Below, piece after piece: positions 1 to 5,578 of a DNA stretch of 7,749 nt. A program made the position numbers and the translations under genes. The DNA lies in contig JAIRZW010000097.1 of NCBI GenBank assembly GCA_031267015.1, positions 1 through 7,749 of the forward strand. Direction: 5' to 3'. Below the pieces are notes generated by a model. It was not told the origin of the DNA. It saw only the letters and a list, made by a program, of their open reading frames with translations, and ran no database searches. This DNA is from Heliobacteriaceae bacterium (lineage in GTDB: Bacteria > Cyanobacteriota > Vampirovibrionia > Gastranaerophilales > Gastranaerophilaceae). Each line of letters opens with the position of its first letter. Positions within the stretch are counted from its first letter, which is position 1.

Positions 1-195
1 ATTTCCTTTCCGGTTTCGTAACTCTCGGTTTCTGATAAAAGCTATTCAGCTCTTAGTTTCGTGCCAAGGGTTTTATCTAACGAGTGACCTGCTATTTACA
101 TAACCATTATCCGCGCTCAAAGCCGAATGTCAAGCAGTATTAATATTTATTAACTTTTGATTGTACGGTCTGTTTTTCGGTGTTAAATTATTAAT
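1..195. other. Upstream non-coding region before murF
   Basis: I see no gene here. All frames are short or closed. The longest forward stretch runs from about base 2 to a stop at 101-103 and does not resemble the C-terminus of MurE, the usual upstream neighbour. The segment has a weak stem-loop (AAAAGCT, loop ATTC, AGCTCTT at about 37-54, one mismatch). It also has an AT-rich palindrome, TTAATA-TT-TATTAA, at 140-153, just before the likely promoter zone. The stem-loop could be a remnant terminator of an upstream unit, but it has no T-run. The region separates murF from whatever lies upstream, so murF appears to be the first gene of this transcription unit. Confidence 0.6.
157..195 (+). promoter_or_regulatory. 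Possible sigma-70-type promoter for the murF operon
   Basis: Two weak readings are possible. One is TTGATT (157-162) with TTAAAT (183-188) at a long 20-base spacing. The other is TTGTAC (161-166) with TAAATT (184-189) at 17 bases. Either would start transcription at or within a few bases of the murF ATG at 196, giving a leaderless or nearly leaderless mRNA. This fits the absence of any Shine-Dalgarno sequence before murF. Neither box set is close to consensus and an upstream promoter cannot be excluded. Confidence 0.2.
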
Positions 196-1491
196 ATGAA
201 GTTTACGCAAGAGGAAATTTTAAAAACAGGGGCGCAGCTTGTTAGGGGCGGATTTAGCGGTGAGGCCGCAATATCGACTGATACGCGAACCATTCGGAAA
301 GGCGATTTGTATTTGCCTTTGAAGGGTGAGAATTTTGATGGTGAAAAATTCATACCTCAAGCCGTTGCAAAAGGTGCAGCCGGAGTTTTCACCACCACAG
401 AAGCGGATGCGCCGGCAGTGTTTAAAGTGGGAAACACACTCGAAACCTATCTGAAGCTTGCAAATCTTGTGCGTAATAAATTTAAGCCAAAAGTCATTGC
501 AATCACGGGAAGTTCCGGCAAAACCACGACTAAAGATATGATTGCGGCGGTTTTGAGCCAAAAATTCAAGACCCACAAGACATTCTCGAATCACAACAAC
601 GAAGTCGGGCTTTGCCAGACAATCCTTTCAATGCCTGAAGATACGGAAGTGTTGATTTTAGAGATGGGAATGCGTGCCCTTGGCGAGATTGAGACACTTT
701 CAAAATACGCTGAGCCTGATATTGCAGTGATTACGAACATCGGAACCGCGCACATCGGGCGTTTGGGCTCTGTTGAGAACATAGCAAAAGCAAAGCTGGA
801 GATTGTAAGCCGCCTTCGTCCGGGCGGCGTCTTGATTGCGCCGGATAACGAATTTACACGAAAAACTAACTCCTCAACCCTCAACCCTCAACCCTCAACT
901 AAAATTGAATGCCGGCCGGATTACTCAAGATTCATTTATAAAGAAAAAGAGTATGAACTGAATGTCGCCGGGGATTACAATATTAAAAACGCAATCGCCG
1001 CAATCGAAACAGGGTATCAGCTCGGAATGACTTACGACGAAATCCGGCGCGGGCTTTTGACGTACAGGCCGGCTGAAAAGCGCGGAGAAGTAATCAAAGT
1101 CAACGGCTTTACAATAATAAATGACAGTTACAACGCCAATCCTGATTCAATGAAAGCGTCGGTTTCAGCGTTCATAGAGTTATACAAAAATCCGGTTGTG
1201 GTACTTGGCGATATGGGCGAACTCGGCGAACAGGAAGTTGAATTACACCGGGAGGTCGGGCGCGTGCTCAACGGTGCGGCAAAATTCATTACAGTGGGAA
1301 AACTTGCGGCATACATTGGTGCGGAGCTTTTACAACGCGGGTTCAGCGTAAACAGCTTTGACACAAACAAAGAAGCCGCGCGTTACATTCTTGCAAATTG
1401 CGCACTTGGCGCTACAATATTACTAAAGGCCTCGCGTTCGATGAAGTTTGAAGAAATTATAGAGGAATTAAGAGGAGAAAACCGCAAATGA
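196..1491 (+). CDS. murF: UDP-N-acetylmuramoyl-tripeptide--D-alanyl-D-alanine ligase (MurF)
   Basis: Cytoplasmic ATP-dependent Mur ligase that adds D-Ala-D-Ala to the UDP-MurNAc-tripeptide, the last soluble step of peptidoglycan precursor synthesis. The 431 residues match the usual family length. Visible motifs in order are the P-loop GSSGKTT (105-111), NHNNEVG (132-138), EMGMR (156-160), NIGTAH (181-186), a GDYNIKN motif equivalent to the Mur GxHNxxN motif, and DSYNANP (310-316), which is characteristic of MurF. The GxHN histidine is Tyr here. The start at 196 gives a normal N-terminus (MKFTQEEIL), but the preceding bases contain no Shine-Dalgarno sequence. The stop overlaps the mraY start by 4 bases (ATGA). 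Residues 225-235 look like an 11-residue insertion made of heptanucleotide repeats, between the end of the central domain and the C-terminal part. All catalytic motifs are present, so the enzyme is probably active. Confidence 0.97.
   Translation: MKFTQEEILKTGAQLVRGGFSGEAAISTDTRTIRKGDLYLPLKGENFDGEKFIPQAVAKGAAGVFTTTEADAPAVFKVGNTLETYLKLANLVRNKFKPKVIAITGSSGKTTTKDMIAAVLSQKFKTHKTFSNHNNEVGLCQTILSMPEDTEVLILEMGMRALGEIETLSKYAEPDIAVITNIGTAHIGRLGSVENIAKAKLEIVSRLRPGGVLIAPDNEFTRKTNSSTLNPQPSTKIECRPDYSRFIYKEKEYELNVAGDYNIKNAIAAIETGYQLGMTYDEIRRGLLTYRPAEKRGEVIKVNGFTIINDSYNANPDSMKASVSAFIELYKNPVVVLGDMGELGEQEVELHREVGRVLNGAAKFITVGKLAAYIGAELLQRGFSVNSFDTNKEAARYILANCALGATILLKASRSMKFEEIIEELRGENRK
864..902 (+). repeat. 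Heptanucleotide tandem repeat (CCTCAAC x4) within murF, flanked by AACTAA direct repeats
   Basis: Four perfect copies of CCTCAAC occupy 872-899. The 6-bp sequence AACTAA stands at 864-869 and again at 897-902, exactly 33 bases (11 codons) apart. Removing one 33-base unit would leave a continuous Thr-Lys-Ile reading in frame. The repeat is read as NSSTLNPQPST (residues 225-235), a low-complexity peptide unlike the rest of MurF. Because the unit is 7 bases, gain or loss of one copy shifts the frame, and only changes of three units keep it. Confidence 0.85.
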
Positions 1492-2459
1492 TAATGATAA
1501 CAGTAGCATTTTTGCTTGGTCTTATATTATGTTTGCTTTTCGGGGTTCCGTACATTGATTTTTTGCGCAAAAAAACAATCGGGCAGTATGTCAAAGACGT
1601 TGCGCCCGAGGCGCACGCGCAAAAACAAGGCACTCCGACTACCGGCGGAATTTTCATAATCTCAGCGGTAATTATTGCGTCTGTTATCGTGCTAATGCTT
1701 GCGCAAAAGCTTAATACAGACGGGTTTATAATCCTGCTGACCCTGTTGTTTTATACTATTGCAGGATTTCAGGATGATTATTTAAAAATCAAAGGCAAAG
1801 GCAATGACGGTCTGAGCGCGAAGGGCAAGCTTATGCGCCAGATTGCGATTGCGATGCTGCCGGTTTTGTTTGTTATGACGACGAACCCTGATGCGGCCCG
1901 ATTTGCGGTTGGGCATTGGGTTTTTAACCTTCATATGTGGTTTTATCCGATTGCCGCGGTCTTTATAATCACGGGTTCTTCAAACGCGTATAACCTGACT
2001 GACGGGCTTGACGGGCTGGCTGCGTCAACAGGGATTTTCGCGTTCATTGCGTGTGCTTTGCTGACTTTGTACAACGGCCATGCCCAGGCTGCAATAATCT
2101 CAGCGGCAGTTGCGGGCGCGCTTCTCGGGTTTTTGAAGTTCAACAAACCAAAAGCGCAGGTGTTTATGGGCGATACCGGTTCGCTTGCACTGGGGGGGCT
2201 TCTTGGTACCCTTGCGGTTATGGGTAAATTTGAATTTCTGCTGATTTTTATCGGCGGAGTTTACGTGCTGGAAACGCTTTCGGTAATAATTCAGGTTGCA
2301 TGCTTTAAGATGACCGGAAAACGTATTTTTAAAATGTCGCCGGTTCATCACCATTTTGAACTGGCCGGCTGGTCTGAAAAGAAGATAGTAATAGTGTTTA
2401 CCGCAATTTCAATGCTATTGTCCGTGCTGGCAGTATTTATGGGTGTTATGTATGGTTAA
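1488..2459 (+). CDS. mraY: Phospho-N-acetylmuramoyl-pentapeptide-transferase (MraY)
   Basis: Integral membrane enzyme that transfers phospho-MurNAc-pentapeptide from UDP to undecaprenyl phosphate, making lipid I on the inner face of the membrane. The 323 residues are almost entirely hydrophobic segments joined by short loops, as expected for the ten-helix family. The length fits the short form rather than the roughly 360-residue proteobacterial form. Signature motifs are present: QDDYLK (95-100, the catalytic Asp pair), NAYNLTDGLDG (166-176), FMGDTGS (226-232) and the HHH loop (287-289) followed by FELAGWSEKKIV. The start at 1488 is supported by AGGAG at 1473-1477, ten bases upstream. An in-frame ATG at 1494 is too far from it. 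The start overlaps the murF stop by 4 bases and the end overlaps the murD start by 8. A run of seven G (2192-2198) encodes Gly-Gly near the middle. Confidence 0.97.
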   Translation: MIMITVAFLLGLILCLLFGVPYIDFLRKKTIGQYVKDVAPEAHAQKQGTPTTGGIFIISAVIIASVIVLMLAQKLNTDGFIILLTLLFYTIAGFQDDYLKIKGKGNDGLSAKGKLMRQIAIAMLPVLFVMTTNPDAARFAVGHWVFNLHMWFYPIAAVFIITGSSNAYNLTDGLDGLAASTGIFAFIACALLTLYNGHAQAAIISAAVAGALLGFLKFNKPKAQVFMGDTGSLALGGLLGTLAVMGKFEFLLIFIGGVYVLETLSVIIQVACFKMTGKRIFKMSPVHHHFELAGWSEKKIVIVFTAISMLLSVLAVFMGVMYG

Positions 2460-4437
2460 ACGAGTGAGACAAAGCAGAGCGTTTACGCTCGAATTTGCGA
2501 GCGAGTGTACCAAAATGCGAAGCATTTGGGTTAAAAAAATTTTAGTATTGGGCTTGTCAAAGAGCGGGATTGCAGCGGCAAAGTTTTTGAACAAACAGGG
2601 CGCGGATGTTTTTCTTTCGGAATTCAGGGCGCAAAAGCCCGAAGATACGGCGATTATTGAGGAATTAGAATCTGCCGGAATCCATGTTGAAACGGGCGCT
2701 CACAGCGATGAATTTATTGAGGGGGCGGCTTTTGCAGTTGCAAGTCCGGGGATTCCACCTCACAGCGGGATTTTCAGACGGCTAGAGCAGGCCGGAATCC
2801 GTATAATTTCCGAGATTGAACTCGCTTACACAAACACCAAAATTCCGTTTATTGCGATTACGGGCACGAATGGAAAAACAACGGTTACAGCGCTCGTTTC
2901 GCATATTTTGTCCGCCAAATACAATGCGCCTGCGTGCGGAAACTACGGGCTTCCGCCGACCGACCTGCTTGACAGCGGAGCGGATTATTTTGTGTGCGAA
3001 TGCAGCTCCTACCAGCTTGAAACAAGCCCGTCTTTTGCGCCGAAAACTGCTGTGTGGACGAATTTCACGCCTGACCACATTGAATGGCATGAGGGGCTGG
3101 AGAATTATTTTAATGCAAAAGCAAAAATGTTCCGGCCCGGCACAATAGCCGTGTTAAACGCGGCTGACGAAAGGCTTTTGGAGTTTTCGCGCGAATACAC
3201 CGGCAAAGTTTTCTTCTTTGGCGCAGAAAAAGGCGAAAATTGCTGCTATAATAAAGATGGTGCGATAGTTTTCAAACAAGACGGCAGAGAAGAAAAAATC
3301 ATCGCGCTTGACGAATGTCCGCTAATCGGCGAACACAATTACCAGAACATTCAGGCTGCCGTGATTTGCGCCAAGTTAGAGGGCCTTGATAATGAAACCA
3401 TTGCCGAACGCTTAAAGTCGTTTAAGGTGCCGGAGCACAGAATGGAAAAGTTTGCCAGCCGCAACGGAATTGATTTTTACAATGACTCCAAAGCAACCAA
3501 TCCGGAAGCCGCGATGGTTGCGATTAAGTCATTCAGCGCGCCTGCCTGCCTGCCGGTTCAAGTAAAAACCGACATTGTGCCGGAGTTCAGGAAAACAAAA
3601 GATTTAAAAAAATGGATTTTGGAAAACCTGTCATTAATAGGCGATATTACGATAAAATCCAACAATCGTAATGTGTCTGTTTCAAAAAGCTCAATTGCAC
3701 GCTCATTAAAACGCGATAAGAAAGAAGCTTCAAAACGTAATTCTTACAGCAGATTAAAAGAGCTTGCCGAAAATGTATATTTCAGCCACAAGCGTTCTGA
3801 TGATAAACACAGTCATAGACAGGAAGTTTATTACATGGCGCTTGAATATGGCTGCAAAATTTACGGAGTTGAATTTGCAGTTGACATTCCAAATAAAGCA
3901 AATGAACCTTATGTTTATGCAGGTCATAAATTAAAAGAAATACCGTCTGCTGCTACCGGGGTTCGCTCTAACGAGGTACTTACCCACAGACCAGACGGTA
4001 TTTCATTGTTACCGCCTGCTACTGTCACGGGTTTTGCTTCAAATGAAGTAGAGAACCCCAGCAGAGACGACACTATTAGTATAACCGATATTCAGAAATT
4101 TTTCAACCCCGGGAAAAATTTCTGTTACAAAAACGTTGTGCTGATTGCGGGCGGGCGGGATAAGAATACGGATTTAGGAGAGTTTTGCGAGTCGGTGAAA
4201 AAGCATATTACGACTGTTGTGCTGATAGGCGAAGCAGCGGACAGGTTTGAGCAAAACCTGCGCGAATCGGGATTTTGCAGCATAAAAAGAGCCGGAACAT
4301 TACAGGAAGCAGTTGATGTGTCAATCGCGTTAAAGCCGGATGTGGTGCTGTTGTCGCCGGCATGCGCAAGCTTTGATATGTTCAGCGGGTATGAAGAACG
4401 CGGGAGGGTGTTTAAAGATTATGTCAAATCCAAATGA
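2452..4437 (+). CDS. murD: UDP-N-acetylmuramoylalanine--D-glutamate ligase (MurD) with two in-frame insertions
   Basis: Cytoplasmic Mur ligase adding D-glutamate to UDP-MurNAc-L-Ala. From ATG 2452 it has 661 residues, against about 440 for the family. The excess is about 25 residues after codon 3 and about 196 residues at 362-557. Without them a normal MurD of about 440 residues remains. Intact motifs are the Rossmann-like start KKILVLGLSKSG, the P-loop GTNGKTT (138-144), ECSSYQLE (183-190), NFTPDH, GEHNYQN (293-299), EHRME (328-332), NDSKATN (344-350), AGGRDKNTD (566-574) and LLSPACASFD (633-642). The large insertion falls in the C-terminal domain between the helix after SKATN and the strand before AGGRD. 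E. coli MurD has only a short loop there. The ATG at 2452 is the likely ancestral start, overlapping mraY by 8 bases as murG overlaps ftsW. An in-frame ATG at 2515, inside the inserted element, would give 640 residues. Both sites have weak ribosome binding sites. All motifs are conserved, so the enzyme is probably functional. Confidence 0.95.
   Translation: MVKRVRQSRAFTLEFASECTKMRSIWVKKILVLGLSKSGIAAAKFLNKQGADVFLSEFRAQKPEDTAIIEELESAGIHVETGAHSDEFIEGAAFAVASPGIPPHSGIFRRLEQAGIRIISEIELAYTNTKIPFIAITGTNGKTTVTALVSHILSAKYNAPACGNYGLPPTDLLDSGADYFVCECSSYQLETSPSFAPKTAVWTNFTPDHIEWHEGLENYFNAKAKMFRPGTIAVLNAADERLLEFSREYTGKVFFFGAEKGENCCYNKDGAIVFKQDGREEKIIALDECPLIGEHNYQNIQAAVICAKLEGLDNETIAERLKSFKVPEHRMEKFASRNGIDFYNDSKATNPEAAMVAIKSFSAPACLPVQVKTDIVPEFRKTKDLKKWILENLSLIGDITIKSNNRNVSVSKSSIARSLKRDKKEASKRNSYSRLKELAENVYFSHKRSDDKHSHRQEVYYMALEYGCKIYGVEFAVDIPNKANEPYVYAGHKLKEIPSAATGVRSNEVLTHRPDGISLLPPATVTGFASNEVENPSRDDTISITDIQKFFNPGKNFCYKNVVLIAGGRDKNTDLGEFCESVKKHITTVVLIGEAADRFEQNLRESGFCSIKRAGTLQEAVDVSIALKPDVVLLSPACASFDMFSGYEERGRVFKDYVKSK
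2454..2535 (+). mobile_element. 75-bp palindromic element inserted in frame at codon 3 of murD, with 7-bp target duplication
   Basis: GGTTAAA occurs at 2454-2460 and at 2529-2535, exactly 75 bases apart, a multiple of three. Deleting one 75-base unit rebuilds a typical MurD start, MVKKILVLGLSKSG. Between the copies are GAGCGT-TT-ACGCTC (2477-2490), the overlapping CGCTCG-AATTTG-CGAGCG (2486-2503), AAATGC-GAA-GCATTT (2513-2527) and a repeated CGAGTG (2461-2466, 2502-2507). These make alternative hairpins. The segment is read as 25 residues, including RVRQSRAFTLEF and KMRSIW, with no resemblance to MurD. The left copy of the duplication contains the mraY stop codon and follows the murD ATG, so neither gene is damaged. 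The layout resembles Rickettsia palindromic elements, but I do not claim sequence relationship. Transposase-free mobility is inferred from the duplication. Confidence 0.75.
3540..3554 (+). repeat. Short GCCT tandem repeat at left edge of the MurD insertion
   Basis: Three copies of GCCT followed by GCC lie 6 bases inside the proposed left edge of the insertion and are read as Ala-Cys-Leu-Pro. The tract may mark a junction formed by slippage or imprecise joining, or may be chance in a GC-rich stretch. Confidence 0.4.
3640..3942 (+). other. Domain resembling LPD3/BECR-type domains of phage and mobile-element polyvalent proteins (within MurD insert)
   Basis: Residues 397-497 of the MurD reading frame read as a compact alpha/beta domain: GDITIKSNNR and VSVSKSSIARSL, then a helix with YSRLKELAENVYF, a polar loop rich in His and Lys (HKRSDDKHSHRQ), and strands VYYMALEYG, KIYGVEFAVDIP and YVYAGHKLKEI. 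A preceding helix, DLKKWILENLSLI, belongs to it. The pattern of SkssI, LkeLxEnav, a polar loop, then y-v-v-vd and yyy-hkL-eI is what I recall for LPD3-type domains in MuF and other polyvalent proteins of phages and conjugative elements. These are thought to adopt a barnase-EndoU-colicin-RelE-like fold. The match is by memory of the pattern, not by alignment. Whether any nuclease activity remains cannot be told from sequence. Confidence 0.5.
3937..4004 (+). repeat. 13-bp perfect inverted repeat in the tail of the MurD insertion
   Basis: GAAATACCGTCTG (3937-3949) is matched by its exact reverse complement at 3992-4004, with a 42-base loop. A second pairing crosses it: CTGCT plus GGGGTTC (3950-3954 and 3958-3964) is complementary to GAACCCC plus AGCAG (4053-4064). 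The two pairings together would form a pseudoknot-like arrangement, or alternative folds. A further CGGTA (3996-4000) can pair with TACCG (4010-4014). The density of complementary segments is far above what I see elsewhere in the window. Confidence 0.8.
3943..4050 (+). repeat. Degenerate peptide-level direct repeat (P-x-A-x-T-G-x-x-S-N-E-V) in the insertion tail
   Basis: Bases 3943-3978 read PSAATGVRSNEV and bases 4012-4050 read PPATVTGFASNEV. With one codon gap, 8 of 12 positions agree. Several identical residues use different codons (TCT/TCA, AAC/AAT, GAG/GAA), so similarity is kept at the protein level more than at the DNA level. This suggests that the tail was once, or still is, a translated and selected peptide rather than non-coding DNA that happens to be open. 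Confidence 0.6.
4093..4124 (+). repeat. 12-bp perfect hairpin at the right edge of the MurD insertion
   Basis: CAGAAATTTTTC (4093-4104) and GAAAAATTTCTG (4113-4124) are exact reverse complements separated by the 8-base loop AACCCCGG. The hairpin ends two codons before MurD homology resumes at KNVVLIAGG. It is the longest low-loop palindrome I found in the window. It lies within the open frame, has an AT-rich stem and no following T-run, so it is not a standard terminator. Confidence 0.9.
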
Positions 4438-5578
4438 AACACAAAGCAGGGTGCAAGGAGTAATGCTGTCACCGGCTGACAAGACATTGCTTACTGTCGT
4501 GATGTTTTTGGTCATAATCGGATTTCTGGCGATTTTTTCTGCTACTGCGCCCAAATGCCACAGCGACGGCGGAAACCCCGCGCAATTCCTCTTGAAACAG
4601 CTTGGCTGCTTTGTTGCCGGGTTTATCGGGCTTAAATTTTTTACGAATTACGATTATAAAAAACTGGCGAAATGGAATATGATTTTTATGCTGGCAATCG
4701 TGGTTGTGCTTGCGCTGGTTGACTTTACGCCATTGGGGGTTATGGTTAACGGTGCAAAAAGATGGATTAGTATTCTTGGGTTCCAGCTTCAGCCGTCGGA
4801 GTTTGCAAAACCCGCTGTGGTGCTGCTTTTGGCATATGCTTTTAAGGACAACTCAGCCCTGTTTGACAGCCGGAAATGGCTGAGCGCATTCGTGCCTATA
4901 CTCTTAATGATTGGGTTTACGTACATGCAGCCGAACTTAAGTATGGTAATCCTGCTTTTGGCGACGTCCGTGGTAATGTATTTGTGCGCGGGCGGCTCAA
5001 TGAAATTGTTTTTCAGCCTTGTGGGGGTCGGGATTGCAGGGCTTATCACAGCGGCGGCGACCGTGATTAAGCCGTACCAGATGCAGCGGCTCAAAACCTG
5101 GACAAACCCTGAAATCGACCCGCTCGGTGCAGGGTATAATATAATCCAGTCGCTTATCGCGTTTGCGTCGGGCGGCCTGAGCGGGGCCGGCTATGGCGCG
5201 TCCATTCAGAAAATGTCATATCTGCCGGAATGCCACACGGATTTTATTTTCGCGGTAATCGCAGAGGAATTCGGGTTTATGGGTTGTATGCTGATTATCG
5301 GGCTGTTTTTTACGTTTATTCACCGCGGGTTTTTGATTGCGGCGCGGTGTTCGGACATGTACGGCAAGCTTCTTGCGGTCGGGCTGACTTTTTCAATCGG
5401 GTTTCAGGCGTTTATGAACATGGCTGTTGCAAGCTCATTCCTGCCGACAACCGGCGTTCCGCTCCCGTTCATAAGCTACGGCGGCTCGTCGCTGATTGTT
5501 TCGCTATGGATGGTCGGAATTTTGTTAAATATTTCAAAAAAACGTATTAAAAAAATAAGGAATCAGGCGTATGTCTAA
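4421..5578 (+). CDS. ftsW: Lipid II polymerase of the SEDS family, septal type (FtsW)
   Basis: Polytopic membrane glycosyltransferase that polymerises lipid II at the division septum with a class B penicillin-binding protein. The 385 residues form about ten membrane segments. SEDS signatures are GAKRWI (111-116), QPSEFAK (124-130), a CHTDFIF motif (271-277) containing the Asp that corresponds to the catalytic Asp of FtsW/RodA, AEEFGF (281-286) and PFISYGGSSL (349-358). I chose ATG 4421 because it gives a normal short cytoplasmic N-terminus and follows GGAGG (4403-4407), although at a long 13-base spacing. ATG 4463 has AGGAG only two bases away, and longer upstream extensions would run inside the conserved end of murD. 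It overlaps murD by 17 bases and murG by 8. RodA is the alternative assignment, but the position between murD and murG favours FtsW. Confidence 0.95.
   Translation: MSNPNETQSRVQGVMLSPADKTLLTVVMFLVIIGFLAIFSATAPKCHSDGGNPAQFLLKQLGCFVAGFIGLKFFTNYDYKKLAKWNMIFMLAIVVVLALVDFTPLGVMVNGAKRWISILGFQLQPSEFAKPAVVLLLAYAFKDNSALFDSRKWLSAFVPILLMIGFTYMQPNLSMVILLLATSVVMYLCAGGSMKLFFSLVGVGIAGLITAAATVIKPYQMQRLKTWTNPEIDPLGAGYNIIQSLIAFASGGLSGAGYGASIQKMSYLPECHTDFIFAVIAEEFGFMGCMLIIGLFFTFIHRGFLIAARCSDMYGKLLAVGLTFSIGFQAFMNMAVASSFLPTTGVPLPFISYGGSSLIVSLWMVGILLNISKKRIKKIRNQAYV

Larger units (their letters stand above)
3535..4122 (+). other. Large in-frame insertion (about 196 codons) inside the MurD C-terminal domain
   Basis: MurD homology stops after AIKSF (residue 361) and resumes at YKNVVLIAGG, around residue 559. 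The stretch between has no counterpart in the family. The edges are approximate: a TTC at 3532-3534 and at 4120-4122, 588 bases apart and in frame, is the only small matching pair I find. Hand counts give about 35% G+C for 3601-3960, against about 49% in murG, so base composition differs sharply from the host gene. There is no stop codon. There is no good internal start either; the only in-frame Met codon I noted, at about residue 463 within the domain, lacks context. The insert is therefore presumably translated as part of MurD. It contains an LPD3-like domain, then a tail rich in palindromes, then a perfect hairpin at the right edge. It appears acquired from a mobile or phage-related gene. 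Confidence 0.85.

Noticed and set aside
79..87. Second copy of the palindromic element upstream of murF (AACGAGTGA shared with 2459-2467)
   Set aside because: The identity stops after 9 bases and none of the hairpins follow. A chance match is sufficient.
2192..2198. G7 run in mraY as a phase-variation tract
   Set aside because: Seven bases encoding Gly-Gly in a conserved region is short. There is no evidence of variation, and mraY is essential.
3531..4095. ATTCAG direct repeat (3531-3536 and 4090-4095) as the target duplication of the large insertion
   Set aside because: The copies are 559 bases apart, not a multiple of three, and the second copy lies before the hairpin, so removal would not restore the MurD frame.
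3535..4122. Intein inside MurD
   Set aside because: There is no splice-type N-terminal Cys/Ser block, no terminal His-Asn before a Cys/Ser/Thr, and no LAGLIDADG or other homing-endonuclease motif.
4093..4124. Rho-independent terminator
   Set aside because: The stem is AT-rich, no T-run follows, and the hairpin lies in the middle of a conserved coding frame.
4340..4420. Longer FtsW starting at 4340
   Set aside because: The extra 27 residues overlap the conserved end of MurD, are Cys-rich and unlike FtsW N-termini. The ATG at 4421 has a GGAGG upstream.
2452..4437. murD as a pseudogene or frameshifted gene
   Set aside because: The frame is open over the full length, both insertions are multiples of three, and all catalytic and binding motifs up to the C-terminal YEERG are present.
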